The notes beneath the pieces were generated by a model. The model was not told the DNA's origin. It made no database searches and was given only the letters and a program-made list of their open reading frames with translations. A program made the position numbers and the translations under genes. This document shows, piece after piece, positions 19,803 to 28,001 of a DNA stretch of 64,000 nt. Origin of the DNA: Marinobacterium aestuarii (GTDB lineage Bacteria > Pseudomonadota > Gammaproteobacteria > Pseudomonadales > Balneatricaceae); contig NZ_CP015839.1 in NCBI RefSeq assembly GCF_001651805.1, positions 3,038,001 to 3,102,000 on the forward strand, written 5' to 3'. The first letter of the stretch is position 1. Every line of letters starts with the position of its first letter.

Positions 19803-19948
19803 TAACGATCCGGCAGGGTTAGGTTCAGCTCGAGAATCGAGCAGTGATCGTTGTTTTCCAGCTGGATGTTTACGCTTTCCTGGTCAATAGCGACGCCCTG
19901 CTCGTATAAAGAGCCGGATCACATCGAGGATTTCCTGCTGCATCTGCA
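19803..19948 (-). pseudogene. Partial duplicate of the minE 3' end
   Basis: 146 bp nearly identical to the last about 132 bp of minE, including the stop region and the [10 protein letters not shown] coding stretch. A roughly 13-bp insertion/rearrangement after the codons for DVIR shifts the frame, and a stop follows soon after. It lacks the first about 40 codons of minE and any start, so it is a fragment, not a second gene. Confidence 0.85.
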
Positions 19949-19972
19949 TACATCTATCGACCAAAACGCAGA

Positions 19973-20015
19973 AAGGGCAGTCCGAACCCCGAAATACAAG
20001 GCTCACACTACCCTT
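19973..20015 (-). terminator. Imperfect hairpin directly after minE
   Basis: Arms AAGGGCAGTCCGAACC and GGCTCACACTACCCTT are largely complementary (AAGGG, AGT, GA and CC positions pair). It begins about 20 bp past the minE stop. In the minus direction TCTGCGTTTT follows, so it is a plausible but weak terminator. Confidence 0.5.
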
Positions 20016-20035
20016 AATAGCTATTATCGACCAGC

Positions 20036-20290
20036 TTAGCGATCCGGCAGGGTTACGTTCAGCTCGAGAATCGAGCAGTGATCGTTGTTTTCCAGCTGGA
20101 TGTTGACGCTTTCCTGGTCAATAGCCACGTACTTGCGAATCACATCGAGGATTTCCTGCTGCATCTGCGGCAAGTAGTCCGGTTGCTGACGCTGTCCGCG
20201 TTCGTGCGCAACGATAATTTGCAGCCGCTCCTTGGCAACTGACGCAGACGAGTTCTTTGTTTTGCTGCGAAAGTAATCAAAAATGCTCAC
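20036..20290 (-). CDS. minE: Cell division topological specificity factor MinE
   Basis: 84 residues, normal length. It has the N-terminal amphipathic membrane-targeting helix (MSIFDYFRS), the MinD-binding/anti-MinCD stretch with [13 protein letters not shown], and the C-terminal topological specificity domain ending in [13 protein letters not shown]. MinE drives MinD oscillation so that division occurs at midcell. It follows minD directly (shared base at 20290), forming the usual minCDE operon. Its 3' end has been duplicated downstream. Confidence 0.97.
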   Translation of the reverse strand: MSIFDYFRSKTKNSSASVAKERLQIIVAHERGQRQQPDYLPQMQQEILDVIRKYVAIDQESVNIQLENNDHCSILELNVTLPDR

Positions 20291-21102
20291 TACTTACCTC
20301 CCAGCAGGCGTTTGAAGAATCCTTTTTTCTGCACTTCAAGGAAGCGGTGTTCAACTTCCTCACCCAGCAAACGCGCCACGGCGTCGCTGTAGGCCTGACC
20401 GGCCTCTGTTTCCTGATCCAGTATCACCGGCATCCCCTGGTTTGAGGCCTTGAGTACGGCTTCAGACTCGGGAATAACACCGATCAGCGGAATCGCCAGA
20501 ATGTCTTCGACGTCCTGCACGCTGAGCATTTCACCGGCTTGCACGCGGGCCGGGTTATAGCGGGTCAGCAGCAGATGTTCCTGCACCGGCTCTTCTCCGG
20601 CTTCCACGCGGCGGGTCTTGCTCTGCAGAATGCCCAGAATGCGATCAGAGTCACGTACCGAGGACACTTCCGGGTTGGTAACAACCACGGCGATATCGGC
20701 GTAGTAAAGCGCCATCTGGGCGCCCTTTTCGATCCCGGCCGGGGAGTCACAGACAATGTAATCGAAATCACGGGACAGCTCGTTCAGCACCGCCTGCACG
20801 CCTTCCTGACTCAGGGCATCCTTGTCGCGGGTTTGAGAGGCCGGCAGGATGAACAGGTTCGGCGTGCGCTTGTCCTTGATCAGGGCCTGATTGAGAGTTG
20901 CTTCCTTGTTGATGACATTAACGAAGTCATACACCACGCGCCGCTCACAGCCCATGATCAGATCAAGGTTACGCAGGCCAACGTCAAAATCGATAATAGC
21001 GGTTTTAAAACCCCGTAAAGCAAGACCTGTGCCGATGGCGGCGCTACTGGTCGTTTTGCCCACGCCCCCCTTGCCAGAGGTCACCACGATAATTTTAGCC
21101 AA
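20290..21102 (-). CDS. minD: Septum site-determining ATPase MinD
   Basis: 270 residues from a TTG start at 21102, the same length as E. coli MinD. This start gives [17 protein letters not shown] with the deviant Walker A (KGGVGKT, 11-17) at the proper place and has GAGGAGAGG a few bases upstream. The in-frame ATG at 21153 would add a 17-residue non-homologous leader overlapping minC. The C-terminal amphipathic membrane-targeting helix ([14 protein letters not shown]) is present. It recruits MinC to the membrane and is released by MinE. Confidence 0.95.
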   Translation of the reverse strand: MAKIIVVTSGKGGVGKTTSSAAIGTGLALRGFKTAIIDFDVGLRNLDLIMGCERRVVYDFVNVINKEATLNQALIKDKRTPNLFILPASQTRDKDALSQEGVQAVLNELSRDFDYIVCDSPAGIEKGAQMALYYADIAVVVTNPEVSSVRDSDRILGILQSKTRRVEAGEEPVQEHLLLTRYNPARVQAGEMLSVQDVEDILAIPLIGVIPESEAVLKASNQGMPVILDQETEAGQAYSDAVARLLGEEVEHRFLEVQKKGFFKRLLGGK

Positions 21103-21149
21103 CACCCTCTCCTCAATTCTGCCTGCTTCACCCGGTTCGGGAGTATTCA

Positions 21150-21890
21150 TCAAAGCGCATCCACATGCAACGTGTCGTCTTGCAGATACACCTGTGACGG
21201 CGCCTTCCAGGTTAGCTCGCGCAAACTGTCGCTCAGTTTGAAATTGCCGGCCACGGACACCAGCTCCGCTTCCAGGCTCTGGCAGAAAATGCGCGCCTGT
21301 ACATCGCCGCGCACACCCGCCAGGGCGCGGCCGCGCAGGGGACCATATACATGAATGTGGCCATCGGCCAGGATTTCGGCACCTTCACTCACGGCGGCCA
21401 TAACAATCAGGTCGCTGCCCTCGGCGTACACTTGCTGACCGGAGCGGATCGGGCGGGTAATAATCTTGCTGGGGCGATGTACCAGCTTTTCCTCCACCAC
21501 GGTTCGCACCACCACCTCAGGCTCAGCTGTCGCCGCGACTTGTGGCGGCGCCGGTTCCGGCACAGGGGCACGTCCGCCCTGCCCGGCTGGAATCAGCACC
21601 AGCCCGGTGGCCTCCAGTACATCTCCCAGCGCCGCCGGTGCACCCTTGAATGCCATGGGGCGCAGGCCGAAGTCACGACACAGGGCGATCAATTCCGGAA
21701 AATCGATGGGCGGTACATCCGCCTCAAGTTTTTCAAGGCTGATAACCACGGGTGTCTGATGGAAAAACATCGGCGCCTGACGCACCTTGGCACTGAGCTC
21801 TGCACTGAAGTCGGCACGGGAATAGCGGTACAGTTCGAGTACGATCGCGGTTACAACACTTCCTTTTAACTGGAAGCTAAGTTGATTCAT
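21150..21890 (-). CDS. minC: Septum site-determining protein MinC
   Basis: 246 residues: an N-terminal FtsZ-inhibiting domain (about 1-100), a Pro/Ala-rich linker (about 108-135), and the C-terminal beta-helix that binds MinD (IRSGQQVYAEGSDLIV, GHIHVYGPLRGRALAGV, ARIFCQSLEAELVSVAGN). It inhibits FtsZ polymer formation away from midcell. First gene of minCDE; 47 bp separate it from the likely minD start. Confidence 0.96.
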   Translation of the reverse strand: MNQLSFQLKGSVVTAIVLELYRYSRADFSAELSAKVRQAPMFFHQTPVVISLEKLEADVPPIDFPELIALCRDFGLRPMAFKGAPAALGDVLEATGLVLIPAGQGGRAPVPEPAPPQVAATAEPEVVVRTVVEEKLVHRPSKIITRPIRSGQQVYAEGSDLIVMAAVSEGAEILADGHIHVYGPLRGRALAGVRGDVQARIFCQSLEAELVSVAGNFKLSDSLRELTWKAPSQVYLQDDTLHVDAL

Positions 21891-21972
21891 GCACCTGGTC
21901 CTTCTGCTGCGGCACTGCGCCGGCCCTAAAGCCGGTCATTCTACTGAACTTGCGCCATCAAGGGATAGCGAC

Positions 21973-22206
21973 TTACAGCTGATGGTCGTGAATGAAGCTA
22001 TTGAGGCTGTCGTAGGTCCAGGCTGAACCATCGGGGCAGAGGTGGCCGTGCTCGTTGAGCTTGTCGACCATGACCTTGAGATTATCGCCCTTCTTGCGCA
22101 AGCCACGGACAAACCCCATGGCCTCGTCAATGCGAAGCTGACGCGCCGGATCAGGCGCCTCATTGTCCTTCTTGCGTGTTACGACCACCTTGATTGATTT
22201 GCTCAT
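21973..22206 (-). CDS. Small conserved protein of unknown function
   Basis: 77 residues, basic N-terminus (MSKSIKVVVTRKKDN), then a helical middle (RIDEAMGFVRGLRKKGDNLKVMVDKLNEHG) and a Trp/His-containing end. AGGA lies about 8 bases upstream of the ATG. The pattern LNEHGHLCPDGSAWTYDSLNSFIH resembles the small helix-turn-helix segment found in serine recombinase C-termini, which suggests nucleic-acid contact; that is inference. No cysteine metal site or membrane segment. Confidence 0.7.
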   Translation of the reverse strand: MSKSIKVVVTRKKDNEAPDPARQLRIDEAMGFVRGLRKKGDNLKVMVDKLNEHGHLCPDGSAWTYDSLNSFIHDHQL

Positions 22207-22301
22207 GCTGCGTTCCTGCGCTGATGATTATGGGCAATATAATGCCGTTTTAAGACGCGCGGGCGCAAGCCTGTACAAAGTCAGGGACAAGCAACAAGAT
22301 A

Positions 22302-22352
22302 GGCGAAAGGCGAAAGGCGAAAGCATAACGAATAACGAATAACGAATAACGA
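22302..22352. repeat. Two short heptamer arrays (GGCGAAA x3, ATAACGA x4)
   Basis: GGCGAAA repeats three times at 22302-22322 and ATAACGA four times at 22325-22352. The first unit differs by one base from the GGTGAAA unit at 19501, and both arrays adjoin ACAAGATA, so they appear related. They lie in the 220-bp gap between ppiC and the small unknown gene. Confidence 0.85.
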
Positions 22353-22428
22353 AGATATAACGCGGGGCGGGCATAAACGGATCGAGCACTCAACAGCCGG
22401 GCGCCATGGCGACGCCCGGTACGCAGGA

Positions 22429-22710
22429 TCAATCCTTGCGCGCGGTCACTTCCAGCAGGTGGTAACCGAACTGGGTCTTGACCGGACCCTGAACCGTGTT
22501 CAGCGGCGCGCTGAATACAACCTGGTCGAACTCAGGCACCATCTGGCCGCGGCCAAAGTTGCCCAGATCACCACCACGGGCGCCGGACGGGCAGTCGGAG
22601 AATTCGCGTGCCGCTGCGGCGAAATCGCCACCGGCTTCAATGCTGGCCTTCAGTTCCAGACATTTGGCTTCGCTTTTAACCAGGATGTGACGTGCACTTG
22701 CAGTTGCCAT
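22429..22710 (-). CDS. ppiC: Peptidyl-prolyl cis-trans isomerase C (parvulin)
   Basis: 93 residues, a bare cytosolic parvulin domain like E. coli PpiC. Key features are ARHILVKSEAKC, FAAAAREFSDCPSGARGGDLGNFGRGQMVPEFDQVVF and QFGYHLLEV, with the substrate-pocket Met/Phe positions conserved. It speeds prolyl isomerisation during protein folding. It lies just downstream of a SlyD-like FKBP on the same strand. Confidence 0.95.
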   Translation of the reverse strand: MATASARHILVKSEAKCLELKASIEAGGDFAAAAREFSDCPSGARGGDLGNFGRGQMVPEFDQVVFSAPLNTVQGPVKTQFGYHLLEVTARKD

Positions 22711-22792
22711 ATTCGCTCCACTCGCTCTGTTGCGTTTGTCAGGCCCGTCAGCTTCGCCGATCAGGGCGTTGCTGACAACCTTTGGAAATCAA

Positions 22793-23275
22793 TTAATGGT
22801 GGTGACCGCCCACACCGTGGGCATGGCCGTGGGAGACTTCTTCGGCGCTGGCGGCGCGTACATCGGTAACTTCAACATCAAAGGTGATCGTCTTGCCCGC
22901 CAGCGGGTGGTTGGTATCCACGGTCACCATGAACTTGCCGACTTTCAGGATCTGTACCTGGCGCCCGCCCTGATCTGTCTGCACCGTGGCAACCATGCCT
23001 GGGCGCCACTTTTTCGAACCCTGCAGATGCTTGAGCGGAATGCGCTGCTCGGAGTCTTCAGTACGCGAACCATAGGCATCTTCCGGTGCCAGGGTCACAC
23101 TGAATACGTCGCCGGCACTGTGCCCTTCCAGCGCCTTTTCCAGCCCGGCCATCATGTTCTGATGCCCGTGCAGGTACGCCATAGGGTCGCCCTTGCGGCT
23201 GTTTTCCAGTTCGTTACCGTCGGCATCGTGCAGGTTGTAATGGAACTGCACCACGCAATCTTTGGTGATCTCCAT
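22793..23275 (-). CDS. slyD: SlyD-like FKBP-type peptidyl-prolyl isomerase
   Basis: 160 residues from the ATG at 23275; GGGAG about 7 bases upstream supports it over an in-frame ATG 24 bases further out. The FKBP domain with the inserted chaperone (IF) flap is visible (MEITKDCVVQFHYNLHDADG, GHQNMMAGLEKALEG, NHPLAGKTITFDVEV). It ends in a short His-rich tail (SHGHAHGVGGHHH) that can bind nickel or other metals; the tail is shorter than in E. coli SlyD. Likely a folding helper and metal-handling protein. It could also be annotated FkpB/SlyD family. Confidence 0.88.
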   Translation of the reverse strand: MEITKDCVVQFHYNLHDADGNELENSRKGDPMAYLHGHQNMMAGLEKALEGHSAGDVFSVTLAPEDAYGSRTEDSEQRIPLKHLQGSKKWRPGMVATVQTDQGGRQVQILKVGKFMVTVDTNHPLAGKTITFDVEVTDVRAASAEEVSHGHAHGVGGHHH

Positions 23276-23379
23276 CGAGTCACTCCCACCAGTTTTCAAA
23301 GCGCGCCAGTATCGTGCAAACGCCGCCGACGGGCAAGCCCCGACGGCGGCGTTTGCAAAAGCGCCATCCCTGTGATCAA

Positions 23380-24732
23380 TCAGTCGTCGTCGGTATCCGG
23401 CACCGGCGGCTTTTTGGACCGCAGCATGGGGGCGAAACCATCGTCCGACACCACCTTGCTCTTGGCCCGCCCAGGCCTTGGCCGCTCGACAGCATTCTTG
23501 AGCTTGTTGCGCGCCTTGCGCCCCATGGGAGCCGCTGCTGCCTGTACCGGCACACGCGGCGGCTTGACCGGTTCAGGCACCAGCCCCTTAAACTTGCCGA
23601 CCATGCCCGCAATGGTGGAATACTCGATATCCTGCTGCAGCATGCGACGGATACGCGTCAGGCTATCCCAGTCCTTGGGCCCCACCAGAGAGATGGCATC
23701 ACCCTTGGCACCGGCGCGGCCGGTTCGGCCGATACGGTGCACATACTCTTCGCTGTGCCGCGGCAGATCAAAGTTGATCACCAGAGACACATTGAGCAGA
23801 TCGAGCCCGCGCGATGCCAAATCGGTTGTCACCAGCACCTGCTGCTGGCCGCGACTGAAACCATCCATGATGCGATTACGCTCGCTCTGGGCCAGCTCAC
23901 CGCTCAGTGCTGCGGTTTTGAGGCCGCGTTCGCCAAGCCACTGAGCCAGACGTTCGGTATCACCGCGCGTGGCGGTGAAAATAATGACCTGCAGAAATTT
24001 TTCATCCTTCAGCAGATGCGCCAGCAGTGCCTGCTTGTGATCCAGATGATCGCATAGGAAAAAGCGCTGGCGGATATCGTCATGGGGCCGGGTAATGGCA
24101 TCGATGGCGACACGTTTGGGATTTTTCAGCAAATCACTGGCCAGGGTTTCAACTTCGGCATGATCCAGCGTGGCCGAGAACAGCAGCGTCTGGCGCAGGC
24201 GGTGATTGGCCGCCGCATTGATCTGGCGCAGCTGTTCGGCAAAGCCCAGATCCAGCATGCGGTCGGCTTCATCCAGCACCAGCATCTCAAGCCCCGCCAG
24301 CACCAGGGTACGGGCGTCCAGATGGTTCGCCAGACGCCCAGGAGTGGCGACAACGAAGTCCGGATCGCGCCTGAGCATCTTCTCCTGGTCATTGAAGTTC
24401 TCGCCGCCCTGAATAAGCACCCCCTTGAGCTGACTGCCCGCCAGCAGGGAGCGCAGCTGACCATACACCTGGCCTGCCAGCTCCCGTGTGGGCACCAGAA
24501 TGAGCACACGCGGGTCCCGCTTGGTGAGGGACTTGCGCTTGGTGACCCGCTGCAGGGCCGGTATCAGGTAGGCCAGCGTCTTGCCAGACCCCGTCTTGGA
24601 GGACGCAATCAGGTCACGATCGTTGAGCGCAAACGGAATCGACTGCTGCTGAATTTCAGTTGCCTGGCTGAAATTCAGCTGTTCAAGCAGCTTGAGCAGA
24701 CGTTTATCCAGGGGCAGATCGGTGAATAGCAA
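23380..24732 (-). CDS. DEAD-box RNA helicase
   Basis: 450 residues with Q motif (ATEIQQQ), Walker A SSKTGSGKT (44-52), PTRELA, GG, TPGRLA, DEAD (154-157), SAT, and [10 protein letters not shown]. The C-terminus is short and basic (MGRKARNKLKNAVERPRPGRAKSK). It resembles gammaproteobacterial DEAD-box helicases of the RhlE/SrmB group but fits none exactly, so no symbol is given. It lies between the SlyD-like gene and rapA. Confidence 0.9.
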   Translation of the reverse strand: MLFTDLPLDKRLLKLLEQLNFSQATEIQQQSIPFALNDRDLIASSKTGSGKTLAYLIPALQRVTKRKSLTKRDPRVLILVPTRELAGQVYGQLRSLLAGSQLKGVLIQGGENFNDQEKMLRRDPDFVVATPGRLANHLDARTLVLAGLEMLVLDEADRMLDLGFAEQLRQINAAANHRLRQTLLFSATLDHAEVETLASDLLKNPKRVAIDAITRPHDDIRQRFFLCDHLDHKQALLAHLLKDEKFLQVIIFTATRGDTERLAQWLGERGLKTAALSGELAQSERNRIMDGFSRGQQQVLVTTDLASRGLDLLNVSLVINFDLPRHSEEYVHRIGRTGRAGAKGDAISLVGPKDWDSLTRIRRMLQQDIEYSTIAGMVGKFKGLVPEPVKPPRVPVQAAAAPMGRKARNKLKNAVERPRPGRAKSKVVSDDGFAPMLRSKKPPVPDTDDD

Positions 24733-24857
24733 GGTTTAACTCCAATCAGGGGTAATGGCCGGCAACAGTGCCGACCCGGAATATGCGCGGGGCCTTGCAG
24801 CCTGCCGGGCTTTTCCGCAGTAGGTCAGCGGTAAGTTCGACAGGCTGCTTGACGTGA

Positions 24858-27719
24858 TCACTCAACCACCGCGATGCGCAGGGCATCAAGCTCAAGATGA
24901 ACCAGATCAATCTGTGCCCGAACCTGCTCCAGCTGCTGCTCCAGCAAGGCGATTTCCTCATCACGAATGTTCGGGTTTACCTGGGCCAGTGCGCGCATGC
25001 GGACAATCTCGGCACCCAGCAATTCGTCAGCCCGGGCGCGAGCCTGTTCACGCACCTGCTCATCCTGGGTAGCGGCCAGGGTTTCGGCCCGCTCCACCAT
25101 CTCGGCAATCTGCGGCCTGGCATGACTCACCAGCGACTGGGCCGTGCGGCGCCCGACGCGCTCGGCCAGCTTGTTGATATGGCCGTGGGCGATGATGCCA
25201 CTGAGGTTATTGCCGTTGTTATCGAACACCAGGCGTACCGAATGCTGCCCCAGGTAACGCTGCATCTGCAGCGCGCGCGGCGCTGTGCAACGCAGGGTGA
25301 AAAAAGCTTCGAGCAACAGAGTACCCGGCGGCAGCGGTGGCAGCTTGAGGCTGCATAGCGCGGTGTTGCCAAATTCGCCCTCACTGACCAGCTCCATGGA
25401 GCCACTCACCAGCGGATGCTCCCAGGTAAGGAACTGCATGTCCTCGCGGGACAGCGCCAGAGTGCGCTGGAAGGTGGCGGTAATGCCATCCTCCGGCAGA
25501 CCCGGCAGACTCGACACCGGCATGTGATTGCCCGGGTGCAGCACCATGCTATCGGGGCCATGGGTCTGCTGTTCGACGCCGAACAGGTCGAACACCCGTT
25601 CCATGTAGCTGGCCAGTTCCAGTGAACGAGAGGCCTCGGCCACATGTTCGATCATGCGTGCGGCGGGCTCGGGCTGGCAGGAATTGAGTTCCAGCAGACG
25701 GTCGCGTCCGGCCTGCAGCTGCTCCAGCAACTCGTCGGCGCGGTGGCGCGTGTCGTCCAGCAACTGCTGCAGCTGCGCGTCGTCGTAGCACAGCAGCAGC
25801 TCGCGCAGGGCCGGGGCGAACTGCTGGAACAGCGCCTGGCCAGCCGGATTGTTGCGCTTGAACGCATTGATGCCCAGGTCAAACCAGTTCAGCAGTACCG
25901 CCTGCGGGCTCTGCTCGAAATAGGGCACGTGAATCTGCACATCATTGCGCTGACCGATACGGTCCAGACGGCCGATGCGCTGCTCCAGCAAATCAGGGTT
26001 AAGCGGCAGATCAAACAGCACCAGGTGATGGGCAAACTGGAAGTTGCGCCCTTCACTGCCAATTTCGGAACAGATCAGCACCTGGGCACTGTCGTCCTCA
26101 TCGGCAAAGTACGCGGCGGCGCGGTCACGCTCCAGCAGGCTCATGCCTTCGTGGAAGACCGCCGCCTTGACACCCTCGAACAGGCGCAGCTGTTTTTCCA
26201 GCGCCCGGGCCGTGTTCTTGCGCGCACAGATCACCAGCGTCTTGTCTGCACGGTGCTCGCGCAGCCACTCACAGAGCCACTCGACACGCGGATCCCAGTC
26301 GAGCCAGTCGTCGTCAAAGCCGGCTTCGGGATGCAATACGGCATCAAGATTGGTGTCCACAAGCACGTCGGCATAGGCCTCCGGCTGCACCAGCGGATAG
26401 CGGTAGAGCTCGCGCTTGGGGAAACCCTGGACGCCCTCGCGGGTATTGCGAAACAGTACTCGACCGGTGCCGTGGCGATCCAGCAGACTGGCGATGGCAT
26501 CGGCGACCAGATGCACGATATCGCCGTCTTCCAGCTCTGCGCGCAGCGGCGCCAGTGCCGTTTCGCCCAGATAGTGTTCCAGCGAGGCCAGCAGCTCAGG
26601 TGCATCACGCAGCTGGTCACGCACGTCTTCAGCCTGCAGGCGCTGCACCAGGTTACTGATGGTGCGGTACTCGGACTCTTCGTCACGGAACGCCTGCAGG
26701 TCGTGGTAGCGATCAGGATCCAGCAGACGCAGACGCGCAAAGTGGCCGTCCTGACCCAGCTGTTCCGGGGTGGCAGTCAGCAGCAAGAGCCCGGGCGTCG
26801 CCTTGGCCAGGGATTCGATGGCGTTATAGCTGTGGCTGGCGGCTTCCTCGCTCCAGCCCAGATGATGGGCCTCATCGACCACCAGCAGATCCCAGCCCGC
26901 GTCCATGGCAGCACGGTGACGCTCGTCATCGCCGGTCAGGAAAGACAGACTGCAGAGCACCAGCTGGGCGCTTTCGAACGGGTTGCCCTCGCCGGCCGCT
27001 TCCAGCGCCACACAGCGCAGCGGATCCAGAATGCTGAAACGCAGGTTGAAGCGACGCAGCATTTCCACCAGCCACTGATGTACCAGACTATCGGGTACCA
27101 CTATCAGCACGCGCTGGGCACGGCCACTGAACAGCAGCTGATGCATGATCAGACCGGCTTCCACGGTTTTGCCAAGCCCGACCTCATCGGCCAGCAACAC
27201 GCGCTGCACCGGGCGGCGCGCGACCTGGCTGGCAATAAAATACTGGTGCGGCAGCAGCTGTACGCGCCCGCCGAGCAGACCATAGGCCTCGGACTGACGA
27301 TGGCGCTGCAGATGTTCCTGGGTATCGACGCGCAGCAGGAAGGCGTTGTTTTTGTCGACCTGACCCGCGAACAGACGATCCTGGGGTTTGCTGAAACGTA
27401 CGCGGCTGTCGAGCTCAAGCTCGGCCAGCGTCAGGCTTTCGCCGTGCTGATCGGTACCGTGGTAAAAAAGACAGCCATTCAGCTCCTGGCGTTCGGTGAT
27501 CTGCAGCTCGATGCCGGAGGTGGTACGAACCTTGTCGCCCACCGGGTATTCGACACGGCTCAGCGGCGCATTGGTCACCGCATAGGTACGCTGTTCTTCG
27601 ACTGCCGGGAAATTGAGGGTGACGCTACGCCCCGTCTGCTCGACAACAACACCGAGCCCAAGCTCCGACTCCGTGTTGCTGATCCAGCGCTGACCGGGGG
27701 AAAACTGCGGCCTTGACAA
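24858..27719 (-). CDS. rapA: RNA polymerase-associated Swi2/Snf2 ATPase RapA
   Basis: 953 residues (E. coli 968). The N-terminal tandem Tudor-like region starts SRPQFSPGQRWIS; Walker A DEVGLGKT is at 178-185; the DEAH box lies near 281 (VVDEAHHLGW); helicase C motifs (RIGRLDRIGQRNDVQIHVPY) and a long C-terminal region follow. RapA binds RNA polymerase and promotes recycling after termination. It is transcribed divergently from the srmB-like gene. A long plus-strand frame within it is an antisense shadow. Confidence 0.97.
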   Translation of the reverse strand: MSRPQFSPGQRWISNTESELGLGVVVEQTGRSVTLNFPAVEEQRTYAVTNAPLSRVEYPVGDKVRTTSGIELQITERQELNGCLFYHGTDQHGESLTLAELELDSRVRFSKPQDRLFAGQVDKNNAFLLRVDTQEHLQRHRQSEAYGLLGGRVQLLPHQYFIASQVARRPVQRVLLADEVGLGKTVEAGLIMHQLLFSGRAQRVLIVVPDSLVHQWLVEMLRRFNLRFSILDPLRCVALEAAGEGNPFESAQLVLCSLSFLTGDDERHRAAMDAGWDLLVVDEAHHLGWSEEAASHSYNAIESLAKATPGLLLLTATPEQLGQDGHFARLRLLDPDRYHDLQAFRDEESEYRTISNLVQRLQAEDVRDQLRDAPELLASLEHYLGETALAPLRAELEDGDIVHLVADAIASLLDRHGTGRVLFRNTREGVQGFPKRELYRYPLVQPEAYADVLVDTNLDAVLHPEAGFDDDWLDWDPRVEWLCEWLREHRADKTLVICARKNTARALEKQLRLFEGVKAAVFHEGMSLLERDRAAAYFADEDDSAQVLICSEIGSEGRNFQFAHHLVLFDLPLNPDLLEQRIGRLDRIGQRNDVQIHVPYFEQSPQAVLLNWFDLGINAFKRNNPAGQALFQQFAPALRELLLCYDDAQLQQLLDDTRHRADELLEQLQAGRDRLLELNSCQPEPAARMIEHVAEASRSLELASYMERVFDLFGVEQQTHGPDSMVLHPGNHMPVSSLPGLPEDGITATFQRTLALSREDMQFLTWEHPLVSGSMELVSEGEFGNTALCSLKLPPLPPGTLLLEAFFTLRCTAPRALQMQRYLGQHSVRLVFDNNGNNLSGIIAHGHINKLAERVGRRTAQSLVSHARPQIAEMVERAETLAATQDEQVREQARARADELLGAEIVRMRALAQVNPNIRDEEIALLEQQLEQVRAQIDLVHLELDALRIAVVE

Positions 27720-28001
27720 TGTACTTTACTCGCTTCACTGCTGAATGTTTTAGGCTGCGCATAATAGGGGCTGGGGGCTCTGTGGACAAGTCGCAACGCG
27801 CCTTGATACCGCCAGCGCGACCTGCAATACCCAGACAGCCGCACCCCAATCATCCTGCGCCCCCCGTCTGCCCTGTTAACGGCAAGCTGCAGGCGCCGGC
27901 ACAACCTGACCAAAGCTGCAAAATTAATAGGCGCCCGTGACGGCGCTTTTGCGGTATTCTATGCAGCCATTCAAACAGTTTAGCTGGCGAACCCCCGAAC
28001 G
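27720..28001. promoter_or_regulatory. Divergent promoter region rapA / srmB-like gene
   Basis: 282 bp between two divergent starts and therefore the site of both promoters. No operator-like dyad or repeat stands out. Confidence 0.4.

Noticed and set aside
25644-27716. A 690-codon plus-strand open frame
   Set aside because: Antisense to rapA with no motif; codon-bias shadow.
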